Assembly (NCBI GenBank): GCA_030642465.1
Contig: DAOWNS010000107.1
Span: 1-6,531 of the forward strand
Source of the DNA: Candidatus Thorarchaeota archaeon
GTDB taxonomy: Archaea > Asgardarchaeota > Thorarchaeia > Thorarchaeales > Thorarchaeaceae
DNA: 6,531 nucleotides
Reading direction: 5' to 3'
The translations under genes were made by a program, and so were the position numbers. Each line of letters begins with the position of its first letter. Position 1 is the first letter of the stretch. A model generated the notes under the pieces. It was not told the origin of the DNA. It saw nothing but the letters and a program-made list of their open reading frames with translations, and did not search any database. This document shows, in pieces, positions 1 to 5,993 of the stretch.

Positions 1-1175
1 CAGACGAGTTTGAAAAAGTTGGCGCACAAATCAAACCCCTAAAGGGAACAGAAATCCCTGTGATTCTGGGAGTGAAAGAGATGCCCAACGACTTCTACGA
101 AAAGGGGAAGGTGTACGTCTTCTTCAGTCATACAATCAAGGGTCAGAAGTACAACATGCCAATGCTGAAGCAAATCATGAACGTTGGTGCAACTCTAATC
201 GACTACGAACGCATTGTGAATGAGAAAGGGTTCAGATTGATCTTCTTTGGCAACTGGGCCGGTCTCGCAGGGATGTCCGAAACGTTTCGCATTCTAGGCT
301 TAAGACTCGAGGTCGAGGGCATTAAGCCGAATCCATTCTCTGGAATGAAACATACTGCACAATACAAAGACCTTGATGGGCTCAAAAAAGGAATCCAAGC
401 ATTGGGCAAGCGCATCAAGGAACAAGGTCTACCTGACTCTTTGACACCTTTCATCGTCGGATTCGCAGGATATGGGAATGTATCGCGAGGTGCACAGGAA
501 ATATTCGACATACTCCCACACGAAACAATAGAACCCAAGGACCTAGCCAATGTTACAGCAAAGCGGGATTTACTCTACAAATGTGTCTTCAAGGAAGAGC
601 ATATGGTGGCGCCGCTCGACTCTTCAGCAGAATTTGAACTCATGGACTATTACGAACATGGCACTACGAAATACAAGGGCAAATTTGAATCCTACATTTC
701 TCATTTAACGGTGCTAATGAACTGCATCTACTGGACGAAGAAGTCCCCACGTCTAGTTACAAAGGACTTCATCCAAAAGCACTGGAACGACCCTACTCGC
801 CGCCTACGAATTGTCGGAGATATATCGTGTGATGTTAACGGCGCAATGGAGTTCACTCTTCAGTGTACTGATGCTGGCGAGCCCGCATTTGTCTACCTTG
901 TGGACGAAGATCGTGCGGTTATGGGCGTAGAAGGTAATGGACCAGTTGTCATGGCAGTAGACAATCTCCCCACAGAGCTTCCGCGCGAATCATCTACTTC
1001 ATTCAGCGAAACTCTGCTAGATTTCATACCTGCTCTGGCAAAGGCTGATTTTACAGTTCCTTTTAGTCAGCTCGTGCTTCCCAGAGAGCTCAAGGATGCA
1101 ACAATTGTGTACAACGGAGAGCTGACCAAGAATTACGAATATCTCAAAAAACACTTACTAACTAAGGAGAATTAA
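1..1175 (+). CDS. Lysine-ketoglutarate reductase (saccharopine dehydrogenase, lysine-forming type), 5'-truncated by window
   Basis: This enzyme condenses L-lysine with 2-oxoglutarate and reduces the product to saccharopine, the first step of the saccharopine pathway; it should be cytosolic. The frame is open from base 3, so the true start lies upstream and the GTG at 60 is internal. About 50-60 N-terminal residues appear to be missing compared with the LKR half of human AASS. Counting from that GTG, visible signatures include LGVKE (3-7), FFSHTIK (21-27), LIDYE (46-50), FGNWAGLAGM (63-72), GNVSRGAQEIF (139-149), CDVNGAMEFTLQCTDAG (259-275) and MGVEGNGPVVMAVDNLPTELP (289-309). Lys6 and His24 sit where yeast Lys1 has its catalytic Lys and His. 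The frame stops just where the linker to the dehydrogenase half begins in the fused eukaryotic enzyme, and the saccharopine dehydrogenase gene starts two bases later. Family assignment is very secure. Lysine breakdown rather than synthesis is inferred from the AASS-like sequence and pairing. Confidence 0.95.
   Translation, partial: DEFEKVGAQIKPLKGTEIPVILGVKEMPNDFYEKGKVYVFFSHTIKGQKYNMPMLKQIMNVGATLIDYERIVNEKGFRLIFFGNWAGLAGMSETFRILGLRLEVEGIKPNPFSGMKHTAQYKDLDGLKKGIQALGKRIKEQGLPDSLTPFIVGFAGYGNVSRGAQEIFDILPHETIEPKDLANVTAKRDLLYKCVFKEEHMVAPLDSSAEFELMDYYEHGTTKYKGKFESYISHLTVLMNCIYWTKKSPRLVTKDFIQKHWNDPTRRLRIVGDISCDVNGAMEFTLQCTDAGEPAFVYLVDEDRAVMGVEGNGPVVMAVDNLPTELPRESSTSFSETLLDFIPALAKADFTVPFSQLVLPRELKDATIVYNGELTKNYEYLKKHLLTKEN
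1164..1169 (+). promoter_or_regulatory. Shine-Dalgarno site of the saccharopine dehydrogenase gene
   Basis: AAGGAG lies eight bases before the ATG at 1178, inside the last codons of the upstream reductase. It fixes the start of the second gene and supports translation from a shared mRNA. Confidence 0.8.
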
Positions 1176-1177
1176 AT

Positions 1178-2494
1178 ATGCAGAAAGTACTCTGTCTTGG
1201 TGCGGGTCTCGTAGCCCGCCCGTACATTCAATACTTGTGCAAGCATGGATTTCATGTCATTGTGGCCAGTCGAACAAAGAGCAAGGCCGAGCGATTGATT
1301 GAAGGATGTGAGAGCGCAGAAGCTGTCACCCTGAATATCAAGACCGATGATGATCTACTTGACAAGCTAGTCGCCGAAGCCGATTTGACTTGTTCGTTGC
1401 TACCCTACACTTACCACGTGAAAGCTGCAAAACTAGCAATCAAGTATCGCAAGCCATTCTGCACGACTTCATACATCTCCGACGAAATGCAAGCCCTAGA
1501 TGATGAAGCAAAGAAAGCAGGAATTTTGGTACTGAATGAGTGTGGAGTCGATCCTGGAATCGATCACATGAGTGCCATGAAGATAATCGATGACATTCAC
1601 AACAAAGGCGGCAAGGTCATAAGTTTCACATCTTTCACTGGAGGACTTCCTGCTCCTGACGCCAACAACAATCCATTTGGTTACAAACTCTCTTGGAGTC
1701 CAAGAGGCGTTCTTCTTGCGGGTAGGAACGATGCTCACTTCCTGCGTGACGGCAAGGATGTAGTGATTCCGGGCCCTGAACTCTTTGATAATTATGAGAT
1801 CATGGAGGTTCCAGGTATGGGGAAGTTTGAAGGATATCCCAATAGGGATAGCACATCTTACATTGATATCTACAGTGTACCAGAAACAAAAACTATGCTA
1901 CGTGGGACTTTCAGAAACCCCGGTTGGTGCACCACGCTCAAGAAAATCGCAGATTTGGGCTTGCTAGAGCTTGATGAACATGTCTTTGAAAACATGACAT
2001 ACGCCGACATGATGCATAAGCTGATAGATTCCAAAAACGGCGATTTACAGAGTGCAGTTGCTAAAGCAGCTGGTCTCAAGAAGAGCGACCCAATCATTTC
2101 CCGTCTGGACTGGCTTGGCCTCTTCAATGATACAGAGATTCCTTCGAATGTCACAACATATCTTGATGCACTATGTCATCTCTTTGAAGAGAAGATGCAG
2201 TATGCTCCTGGAGAGCGTGACATGATAGTCATGCATCACGAGTTCATAGCAGAGTACAGCGACAAGAAGGAGAAGATAACATCAACACTGATTGATTATG
2301 GTATTCCAAATGGGGACAGCTCAATGTCAAGAACTGTAGCACTACCCGTAGCAGTAGCAAGCAGAATGATACTTGAAGGGCAAATCACCTTAACCGGAGT
2401 CCACAGACCAATCATGTCTGAACTATACGAGCCGATTCTAAGCGAACTCGAAACCCTTGGAATCAAGCTTGAAGATCGCATTACAGCACTGTAA
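1178..2494 (+). CDS. Saccharopine dehydrogenase (L-glutamate-forming), stand-alone SDH half of AASS
   Basis: This enzyme oxidises saccharopine to 2-aminoadipate 6-semialdehyde plus glutamate, the second step of the pathway. The 438 residues match the SDH half of eukaryotic AASS in length and along their whole course. An N-terminal Rossmann fold carries GAGLVARP (8-15). It is followed by GVDPGIDHMSAM (123-134), GGLPAPDANNNPFGYKLSWS (155-174), EGYPNRDSTSYIDIY (218-232), LRGTFRNPGW (241-250), APGERDMIVM (343-352) and GDSSMSRTVALPVAVASRMI (379-398). After the second strand of the Rossmann fold the sequence reads ASRTKSKAERL (30-40). The Ser-Arg at that point resembles NADP-using fungal Lys9 more than human AASS, so NADP(H) is likely but not proven. 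The ATG is set by the AAGGAG eight bases upstream. The gap to the reductase gene is two bases, so the pair is an operon. No clear T-run terminator follows on this strand. Confidence 0.96.
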   Translation: MQKVLCLGAGLVARPYIQYLCKHGFHVIVASRTKSKAERLIEGCESAEAVTLNIKTDDDLLDKLVAEADLTCSLLPYTYHVKAAKLAIKYRKPFCTTSYISDEMQALDDEAKKAGILVLNECGVDPGIDHMSAMKIIDDIHNKGGKVISFTSFTGGLPAPDANNNPFGYKLSWSPRGVLLAGRNDAHFLRDGKDVVIPGPELFDNYEIMEVPGMGKFEGYPNRDSTSYIDIYSVPETKTMLRGTFRNPGWCTTLKKIADLGLLELDEHVFENMTYADMMHKLIDSKNGDLQSAVAKAAGLKKSDPIISRLDWLGLFNDTEIPSNVTTYLDALCHLFEEKMQYAPGERDMIVMHHEFIAEYSDKKEKITSTLIDYGIPNGDSSMSRTVALPVAVASRMILEGQITLTGVHRPIMSELYEPILSELETLGIKLEDRITAL

Positions 2495-2571
2495 GTCAGA
2501 GCCTACAACTCGGGGGCACTCCCAAACCACACCTTCAATAATAGAGCAATCCATGCAACACAGTTACTCTG

Positions 2572-2576
2572 AAAAA
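2572..2576 (-). terminator. Possible T-run terminator of the winged-helix gene
   Basis: On the minus strand TTTTT follows four bases after the TAG stop of the winged-helix gene, in the 86-base gap where the two transcripts converge. Short T-runs end many archaeal transcripts. There is no supporting hairpin, so this is weak. Confidence 0.25.
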
Positions 2577-2580
2577 CAAC

Positions 2581-3207
2581 CTACTTGCCAATTCGTATCT
2601 GAATCGCTGCCAGTACCTCTTCCGCTCTTTCAATATCACTTTGAACTTCTGGCAGCTCTGTCTTGAGACGGTATGTATAACCCGATCTGTTGCCATGTCT
2701 TTCCAGATGGGCTTCGCCGTTGTTCCACATCCGTGCGAGGTACGTTGATGCAGTGCTTTTCGGTAGATCTTCTTCAAACGTAGATTCATAGATTTCTGCC
2801 ACATCTAATGATGAGAACTTACCATGTTTGAACGAGGCATAGATTATCATCTGCATTTTATCATAGTTGCTCATAGATTCATAGCTGATGTTTTCGAAAT
2901 CAACATCTGCCAGTTCCTCAACCGTTGGAGCAAATGTGTAGCCTGTACTAGTTTCCAAGAACACCTTAAACTTTCCAACCATCTCTTCAGGGTTCCCTTT
3001 TACTTGGAAGCTAGACTCTTCACCAGTCGACTCGTCAGAAACTAGAATCTTGAAGTCAAAAGGTGATTGCGTAAGTGAAAGAATCTTCTGAAACCGGTTG
3101 AGAGCTTCATCTGGTCTGACGTACTTGCATTGGAAGATCTCGCGCAAACCGGGTCCAGAGCTGTAAGTGAACTCATAAACGTAATTGGTTCTTTCGCCTT
3201 CCGCCAT
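2581..3207 (-). CDS. Winged helix-turn-helix protein of unknown family
   Basis: I do not recognise this 208-residue protein as a named family. Residues 1-100 are a mixed, rather acidic alpha/beta stretch (YVYEFTYSSGPGLREIFQCKYV near 10-30, then DFKILVSDE near 51-59) with no motif I can name. Residues about 114-181 look like a winged helix: helix 1 near NYDKMQMIIYASFK, helix 2 near SLDVAEIYES, a recognition helix near PKSTASTYLARMWNNG and a wing at AHLERHGNRSGYTYRL. A short helix closes the protein. The only start after the in-frame stop at 3241-3243 is this ATG, which has no strong Shine-Dalgarno site. A TATA-like TTTATC on the minus strand at 3277-3282 could drive it, and an inverted repeat covers that element. 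It is transcribed away from the ORB-bearing region, so it may bind there or regulate itself. Function is unknown; DNA binding is inferred from the fold. Confidence 0.8.
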   Translation of the reverse strand: MAEGERTNYVYEFTYSSGPGLREIFQCKYVRPDEALNRFQKILSLTQSPFDFKILVSDESTGEESSFQVKGNPEEMVGKFKVFLETSTGYTFAPTVEELADVDFENISYESMSNYDKMQMIIYASFKHGKFSSLDVAEIYESTFEEDLPKSTASTYLARMWNNGEAHLERHGNRSGYTYRLKTELPEVQSDIERAEEVLAAIQIRIGK

Positions 3208-3265
3208 TATTTCATCAACATTCCGAACAAGGGGTTCAAACTACCTCTATTCACAGTGAACTACA

Positions 3266-3286
3266 CACATTTTGCAGATAAATGTG
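3266..3286. promoter_or_regulatory. Inverted repeat over the likely TATA element of the winged-helix gene
   Basis: CACATTT (3266-3272) and AAATGTG (3280-3286) form a perfect 7-base inverted repeat with a 7-base spacer, 59-79 bases before the winged-helix start. Read on the minus strand, the repeat includes TTTATC, the best TATA-like sequence upstream of that gene. A dimeric regulator bound here would block the promoter, so autoregulation is plausible. This is inference. Confidence 0.45.
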
Positions 3287-3519
3287 AGTATGTGAATTAC
3301 CAATACCTGGGTAAGCGCAAGATATTGCGTCTGTATACGTTCAAGACCTCCCCATCACGATTTTCCTGTAGTAACATGCTGTACACTCCGCATTATGCAT
3401 AATAAGGCCGGATAAGCCTCTAAACGAAAAAATAAGCGATTACTCCATATCTTCAAGCATTCACTAGAATATACGGCTTGTGAATAGCCTGCAAGGGATA
3501 AAGAACTCTTCTTCCTCAG

Positions 3520-3540
3520 TTCCAGTGGAAACGGAGGGGT
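3520..3540 (+). other. Archaeal origin recognition box (ORB) match
   Basis: The element contains TCCAGTGGAAACGGAGGGGT preceded by T. It has both hallmarks of the archaeal ORB as I recall it from Sulfolobus, Aeropyrum, Pyrococcus and haloarchaea: a dyad TTCCA-G-TGGAA followed by AAAC, and a downstream G-string ending GGGGT at the usual distance. Orc1/Cdc6 proteins bind such boxes through a winged helix on the dyad and the AAA+ domain on the G-string. It lies outside any credible gene and between two ATTCACA repeats. A second strong ORB was not found. Inverted CCCC...TTTC sequences at 3604-3613 and 3350-3366 are poor matches. Confidence 0.7.
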
Positions 3541-3639
3541 GTGCCCATTCACAAGGATGAACGGCATTATGACCTCCTTTTGCATACAATGGAGGCTTAT
3601 AATCCCCGATTTCTCTTGATGATTCACAATTATGGCGCC

Positions 3640-3662
3640 ATTCACAACAGAATAGTGTGAAT
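3640..3662. repeat. Perfect inverted pair of ATTCACA heptamers
   Basis: ATTCACA (3640-3646) and TGTGAAT (3656-3662) form a perfect inverted repeat with a 9-base spacer. With copies at 3622 and 3675 this makes four sites whose left ends are 18, 16 and 19 bases apart, about one and a half to two helical turns. This is typical of a cooperative binding array. It ends eight bases before the stop codon of the nucleotidyltransferase gene. Confidence 0.6.
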
Positions 3663-3688
3663 TAGTGTTAATGCGGTGAATTTGATAA

Positions 3689-4699
3689 TCAAAGGGGTAT
3701 TAGATAGTCATCCCAATTTTCTCCAAGCACTAGCTGACTGAACTTTTCTCCAGATCGTGTATCTGTAACAGATTCAAATCGTCCCTTGGCTTCCACGTTC
3801 ATCCCCTTCGAAACCTGTTCTGTGAAACGTCCTCGGTAGCTCACAAGCCTTCTTAGATTACCAAGTCTATCGCATTGAACTCCATACGCACACGGAGTGA
3901 AGATTGACTCACGATCATCAATCACATGACACTTGATTGTTAGCGTTCCCTCATTATGAATCATAAAGTCCCCGTACTCGTATCCAATTTCATCTAGTGG
4001 TTTAACCATCCGAATAAAGAACTCGTACCCGCCGAAGAGTCCTTGCAAAACCTTGCCTGATTCAGCTTTCCGCAAAATATCACGCCATTGAGGTGTTTCG
4101 CCCCATCTGAATGTTGTATGCTTATCCAGTAGCTCGCCTGAATACCAATCCAAATCTTCAATCCCGTGAGATTGCTCTTTCAGAATGGAGTGTACCTTCC
4201 TAGCTGGCTTTTCACCATAAATCACGAGATCAATGTCAGATTCACTTGAGGCAAGTCCAACCAGTTGAGACCCTGTAAGTCCAATAGTTTCCCATTCAAT
4301 CCCCGTTCTATCAATCAATGTTTGGACCAAATCCAATGATGCTTGCTGCAATGGGCTTGAATGTCGCCCCATGTCTCTAAATTGACGCAAACAGTCAACT
4401 GGATCGAGGGCAAATGCAATCCTATTCAAGGGCACACCCTGCAAGAGCCGTCCACGGGTTTCATCAAACCAAAGATACTCGCTATGCTCTCTTTGCAGAT
4501 AGTCTTCACGTTCTTTCAGTGAAGTGATTTTTCTGTACCGAATCCCACCAGAAGAAACACGATTTCCATCCTGGGTAGGCAAATATCTCAGGTATGCAAC
4601 AATTCGATTCTTGGGATGAACAACACCTTTCACCTCAAAGATGTGATCATCATCCGTAATTAGGAAAAAACCCTCGATAGCTTGGAGATTCAATGCCAA
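3689..4699 (-). CDS. Predicted nucleotidyltransferase (DNA polymerase beta superfamily), archaeal type
   Basis: This 336-residue protein has a nucleotidyltransferase core in the middle: GLTGSQLVGLASSESDIDLVIYG at 140-162, with the GS helix start at 143-144 and the metal-binding pair D155 and D157. The N-terminal part (about 10-100) has the pattern FFLITDDDHIFEVKGVVHPKNRIVAYLRYLP and a Tyr/Arg-rich stretch. I associate this with an archaeal family of predicted nucleotidyltransferases (COG1665 from memory). The C-terminal third (about 245-330) is beta-rich and may be an OB-like domain. Substrate and role are unknown. The start is TTG at 4699, directly after an in-frame TGA at 4700-4702; another TTG at 4693 is possible and no early ATG exists. 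A weak GGTGG lies about ten bases upstream. The gene is divergent from the class V aminotransferase homologue, with 56 bases between starts. It is most likely active, since the key motif is intact. Confidence 0.85.
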   Translation of the reverse strand: MALNLQAIEGFFLITDDDHIFEVKGVVHPKNRIVAYLRYLPTQDGNRVSSGGIRYRKITSLKEREDYLQREHSEYLWFDETRGRLLQGVPLNRIAFALDPVDCLRQFRDMGRHSSPLQQASLDLVQTLIDRTGIEWETIGLTGSQLVGLASSESDIDLVIYGEKPARKVHSILKEQSHGIEDLDWYSGELLDKHTTFRWGETPQWRDILRKAESGKVLQGLFGGYEFFIRMVKPLDEIGYEYGDFMIHNEGTLTIKCHVIDDRESIFTPCAYGVQCDRLGNLRRLVSYRGRFTEQVSKGMNVEAKGRFESVTDTRSGEKFSQLVLGENWDDYLIPL

Positions 4700-4725
4700 T
4701 CAGAAACATCCACCATAGCACGATG

Positions 4726-4733
4726 TTAAAAAC
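4726..4733. promoter_or_regulatory. Shared TATA-like element of a divergent promoter
   Basis: TTAAAAA at 4726-4732 lies about 27 bases before the ATG at 4756. Its complement GTTTTTAA lies about 30 bases before the TTG at 4699. Archaeal TATA boxes sit about 26 bases before the transcription start, so both mRNAs could be leaderless or nearly so. The + gene indeed has no Shine-Dalgarno site. An inverted repeat AACATC (4705-4710) / GATGTT (4722-4727) overlaps the element and could be an operator. Confidence 0.45.
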
Positions 4734-4755
4734 GTGTAGCAACCAATGTTGAACC

Positions 4756-5973
4756 ATGCCACTCAATCCGGATGATGTAAAGAAGGAATTTAGCATCTAT
4801 GACACCTATCCGGATCTTGCCTATTTCGATTCTGCAAGCACCACTTTGGTTCCAAAGACTGCCATAGATGCAATGACTACGTTTCTAACATCAACGGTGG
4901 TGTCTTCACGACGTGGAGCCCACAAACTAGCAGTCAATGGAAATGCAGTAGTCGAAGATGTTCGTGCAAAGCTAGCTACATTCCTGAACACCAATCAAGA
5001 GCAGGTTTCCTTCCAGAAGTCAATTCCATCAGCAGTTGCATCTCTTGTGTACGGCTATGATTGGAAAAAAGAACAACGAAACAAAATCATCATATCTCAG
5101 AGTGAGGAACACTCAGTACTAGTTGCACTCTTGAGAGCAGCCCAAGTTCTTAATCTTCAGGTCGAAACAATCCCCGTAGACAAAAACGGCATTCTAGACA
5201 TAGAAACGGCAAAAGATATGATTGACGAGAAGACGGGACTTGTCGCAGTTGGTCATGTGACTGTTGGCATCGGTGTGTCCAACCCAATTGAAGAAGTTGC
5301 AAAAATCGCCCACGAGAATAAGTCCTTGCTCCTGACTGATATTTCGCGTTCGGTTGCTTTCCTTGATACATCACCCACTTCACTTAAGGCCGATATTCTG
5401 CTATTCTCAGGCAACATTGGACTAATGGGGCCTCCAGGCCTCTCGGTACAATGGATTACAAAAACACTAGGTGCCAAACATATTCCTGGAATCGTAGGGG
5501 GATCTTCAGTGGCAAACGTAGAGAAAACCTCATTCGAGTCCTCATTTCAACCTGACAAATTTGAATCAGGAACAATCAATATTCCTGCTATTGCAGGCTT
5601 AGGAGCGGCAATCGATTATCTATCCAATCTCCATCAAAATGACTTTCATAACCACATGAGGATACTCTCCCATCATATGGTTGATCGTCTGAATGACATG
5701 AAATGCTTGACAGTATATGGTACACCAACTGACAGAACCACCATCTTCGGATTTAACCTAGGACACAATGGCAGCTTGAGCTGTCATGATGTCGCTCTCT
5801 TTCTCGATGAGTCCAATATAGCTGTAAGAAGTGGACTTGTCTGTGCTCATCCTCTAATTAGGCCCATATCACCGGAAGGAATTGTACAGGCGTCATTACA
5901 TGTCTATAATTCCCTTGAAGACGCTAATCGTCTGATAGACGGCCTCCGTTTAATATGCGAGCATTTGCTCTGA
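4756..5973 (+). CDS. Class V aminotransferase / cysteine desulfurase-like protein lacking the catalytic lysine (probable pseudoenzyme)
   Basis: The 405 residues have the length and landmarks of SufS-type cysteine desulfurases: AYFDSASTTLVP (22-33), RRGAHKLA (52-59), EEHS with the PLP-stacking His119, TD195 for the pyridine nitrogen, KFESGT (268-273), VRSGLVCAHP (357-366, with Cys363 where SufS has its persulfide Cys) and a C-terminal YNSLEDANRLIDGL. The Schiff-base site, normally SGHK before LLGPxG, reads FSGNIGLMGPPG (217-228), so the Lys is Ile221 and the His is Asn220. By eye alignment the phosphate-binding GTTE is SIPS (89-92), the Asn after HVS is Val170, the Gln of DGAQ is Arg198, and the Arg that binds substrate carboxylate is Gln378. 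Normal desulfurase or transaminase chemistry is therefore unlikely. The frame is intact and full length, so the protein is probably maintained for a binding or regulatory role. It has no Shine-Dalgarno site; the ATG fits a leaderless mRNA. Confidence 0.88.
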   Translation: MPLNPDDVKKEFSIYDTYPDLAYFDSASTTLVPKTAIDAMTTFLTSTVVSSRRGAHKLAVNGNAVVEDVRAKLATFLNTNQEQVSFQKSIPSAVASLVYGYDWKKEQRNKIIISQSEEHSVLVALLRAAQVLNLQVETIPVDKNGILDIETAKDMIDEKTGLVAVGHVTVGIGVSNPIEEVAKIAHENKSLLLTDISRSVAFLDTSPTSLKADILLFSGNIGLMGPPGLSVQWITKTLGAKHIPGIVGGSSVANVEKTSFESSFQPDKFESGTINIPAIAGLGAAIDYLSNLHQNDFHNHMRILSHHMVDRLNDMKCLTVYGTPTDRTTIFGFNLGHNGSLSCHDVALFLDESNIAVRSGLVCAHPLIRPISPEGIVQASLHVYNSLEDANRLIDGLRLICEHLL

Positions 5974-5993
5974 TGTGGATTAGATGCAATTTA

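Larger units (their letters stand above)
3249..3681. repeat. Cluster of ATTCACA heptamers (seven exact, two one-mismatch)
   Basis: Exact copies lie on the + strand at 3249-3255, 3547-3553, 3622-3628 and 3640-3646, and on the - strand at 3291-3297, 3479-3485 and 3656-3662. ATTCACT occurs at 3459-3465 (+) and ATTCACC at 3675-3681 (-). About 0.06 exact copies are expected by chance in 481 bases of even composition. By eye I find only two in the other roughly 6 kb (215-221 and 1595-1601, both inside genes). Copies 3479-3485 and 3547-3553 flank the ORB. Likely binding sites for one protein, possibly the adjacent winged-helix product. Confidence 0.75.
3208..3688. other. Candidate replication origin / repeat-rich intergenic region
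   Basis: This 481-base stretch lies between two minus-strand genes and contains no convincing coding frame. It holds a near-consensus archaeal origin recognition box (3520-3540), seven exact ATTCACA heptamers plus two near copies, a perfect 7-base inverted repeat at 3266-3286, a perfect 11-base dyad TTCACAGTGAA (3250-3260), the 10-base palindrome TTATGCATAA (3393-3402) in an A+T-rich part, an A6 run (3427-3432), and CCTCC/GGAGG arms at 3573-3577 and 3591-3595. Archaeal origins combine ORBs with an A+T-rich unwinding element, often beside an initiator gene. Only one strong ORB is visible and no orc1/cdc6 gene is in the window, so the origin call is a hypothesis. A dense regulatory region is the alternative. 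Confidence 0.5.

Noticed and set aside
2495..2580. Hairpin GGG...CCC near 2517-2530 as terminator of the lysine genes.
   Set aside because: Only a three-base stem and no following T-run on the + strand.
3347..3370. Possible second, inverted ORB (CCTCCCC ... TTTTCC).
   Set aside because: The C-run and the TTTCC core are eight bases apart rather than four as in the clear box, and the dyad half is lost.
3130..3402. Open + strand frame overlapping the winged-helix gene start and the intergenic region.
   Set aside because: Its first part is antisense to a better-supported gene and the rest reads like noncoding sequence.
3571..3595. CCTCC-N13-GGAGG hairpin as a terminator.
   Set aside because: The stem is short, no T-run follows on either strand at the right place, and the CCTCC arm equals a ribosome-site sequence by composition.
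3600..3618. Possible inverted ORB (CCCCGATTTCTCTTGA) facing the clear one about 65 bases away.
   Set aside because: Spacing is two bases too short and the dyad is degenerate; only a scored matrix search could rescue it.
3541..3660. Short + strand frame beginning GTG after GGAGGGG and ending TGA at 3658-3660.
   Set aside because: Only 39 residues, the ribosome site is too close to the GTG and is part of the ORB G-string, and no family is recognisable.
3249..3681. CRISPR array explanation for the repeated heptamers.
   Set aside because: Repeats are seven bases, in both orientations and irregularly spaced overall; no 25-40 base direct repeats exist.
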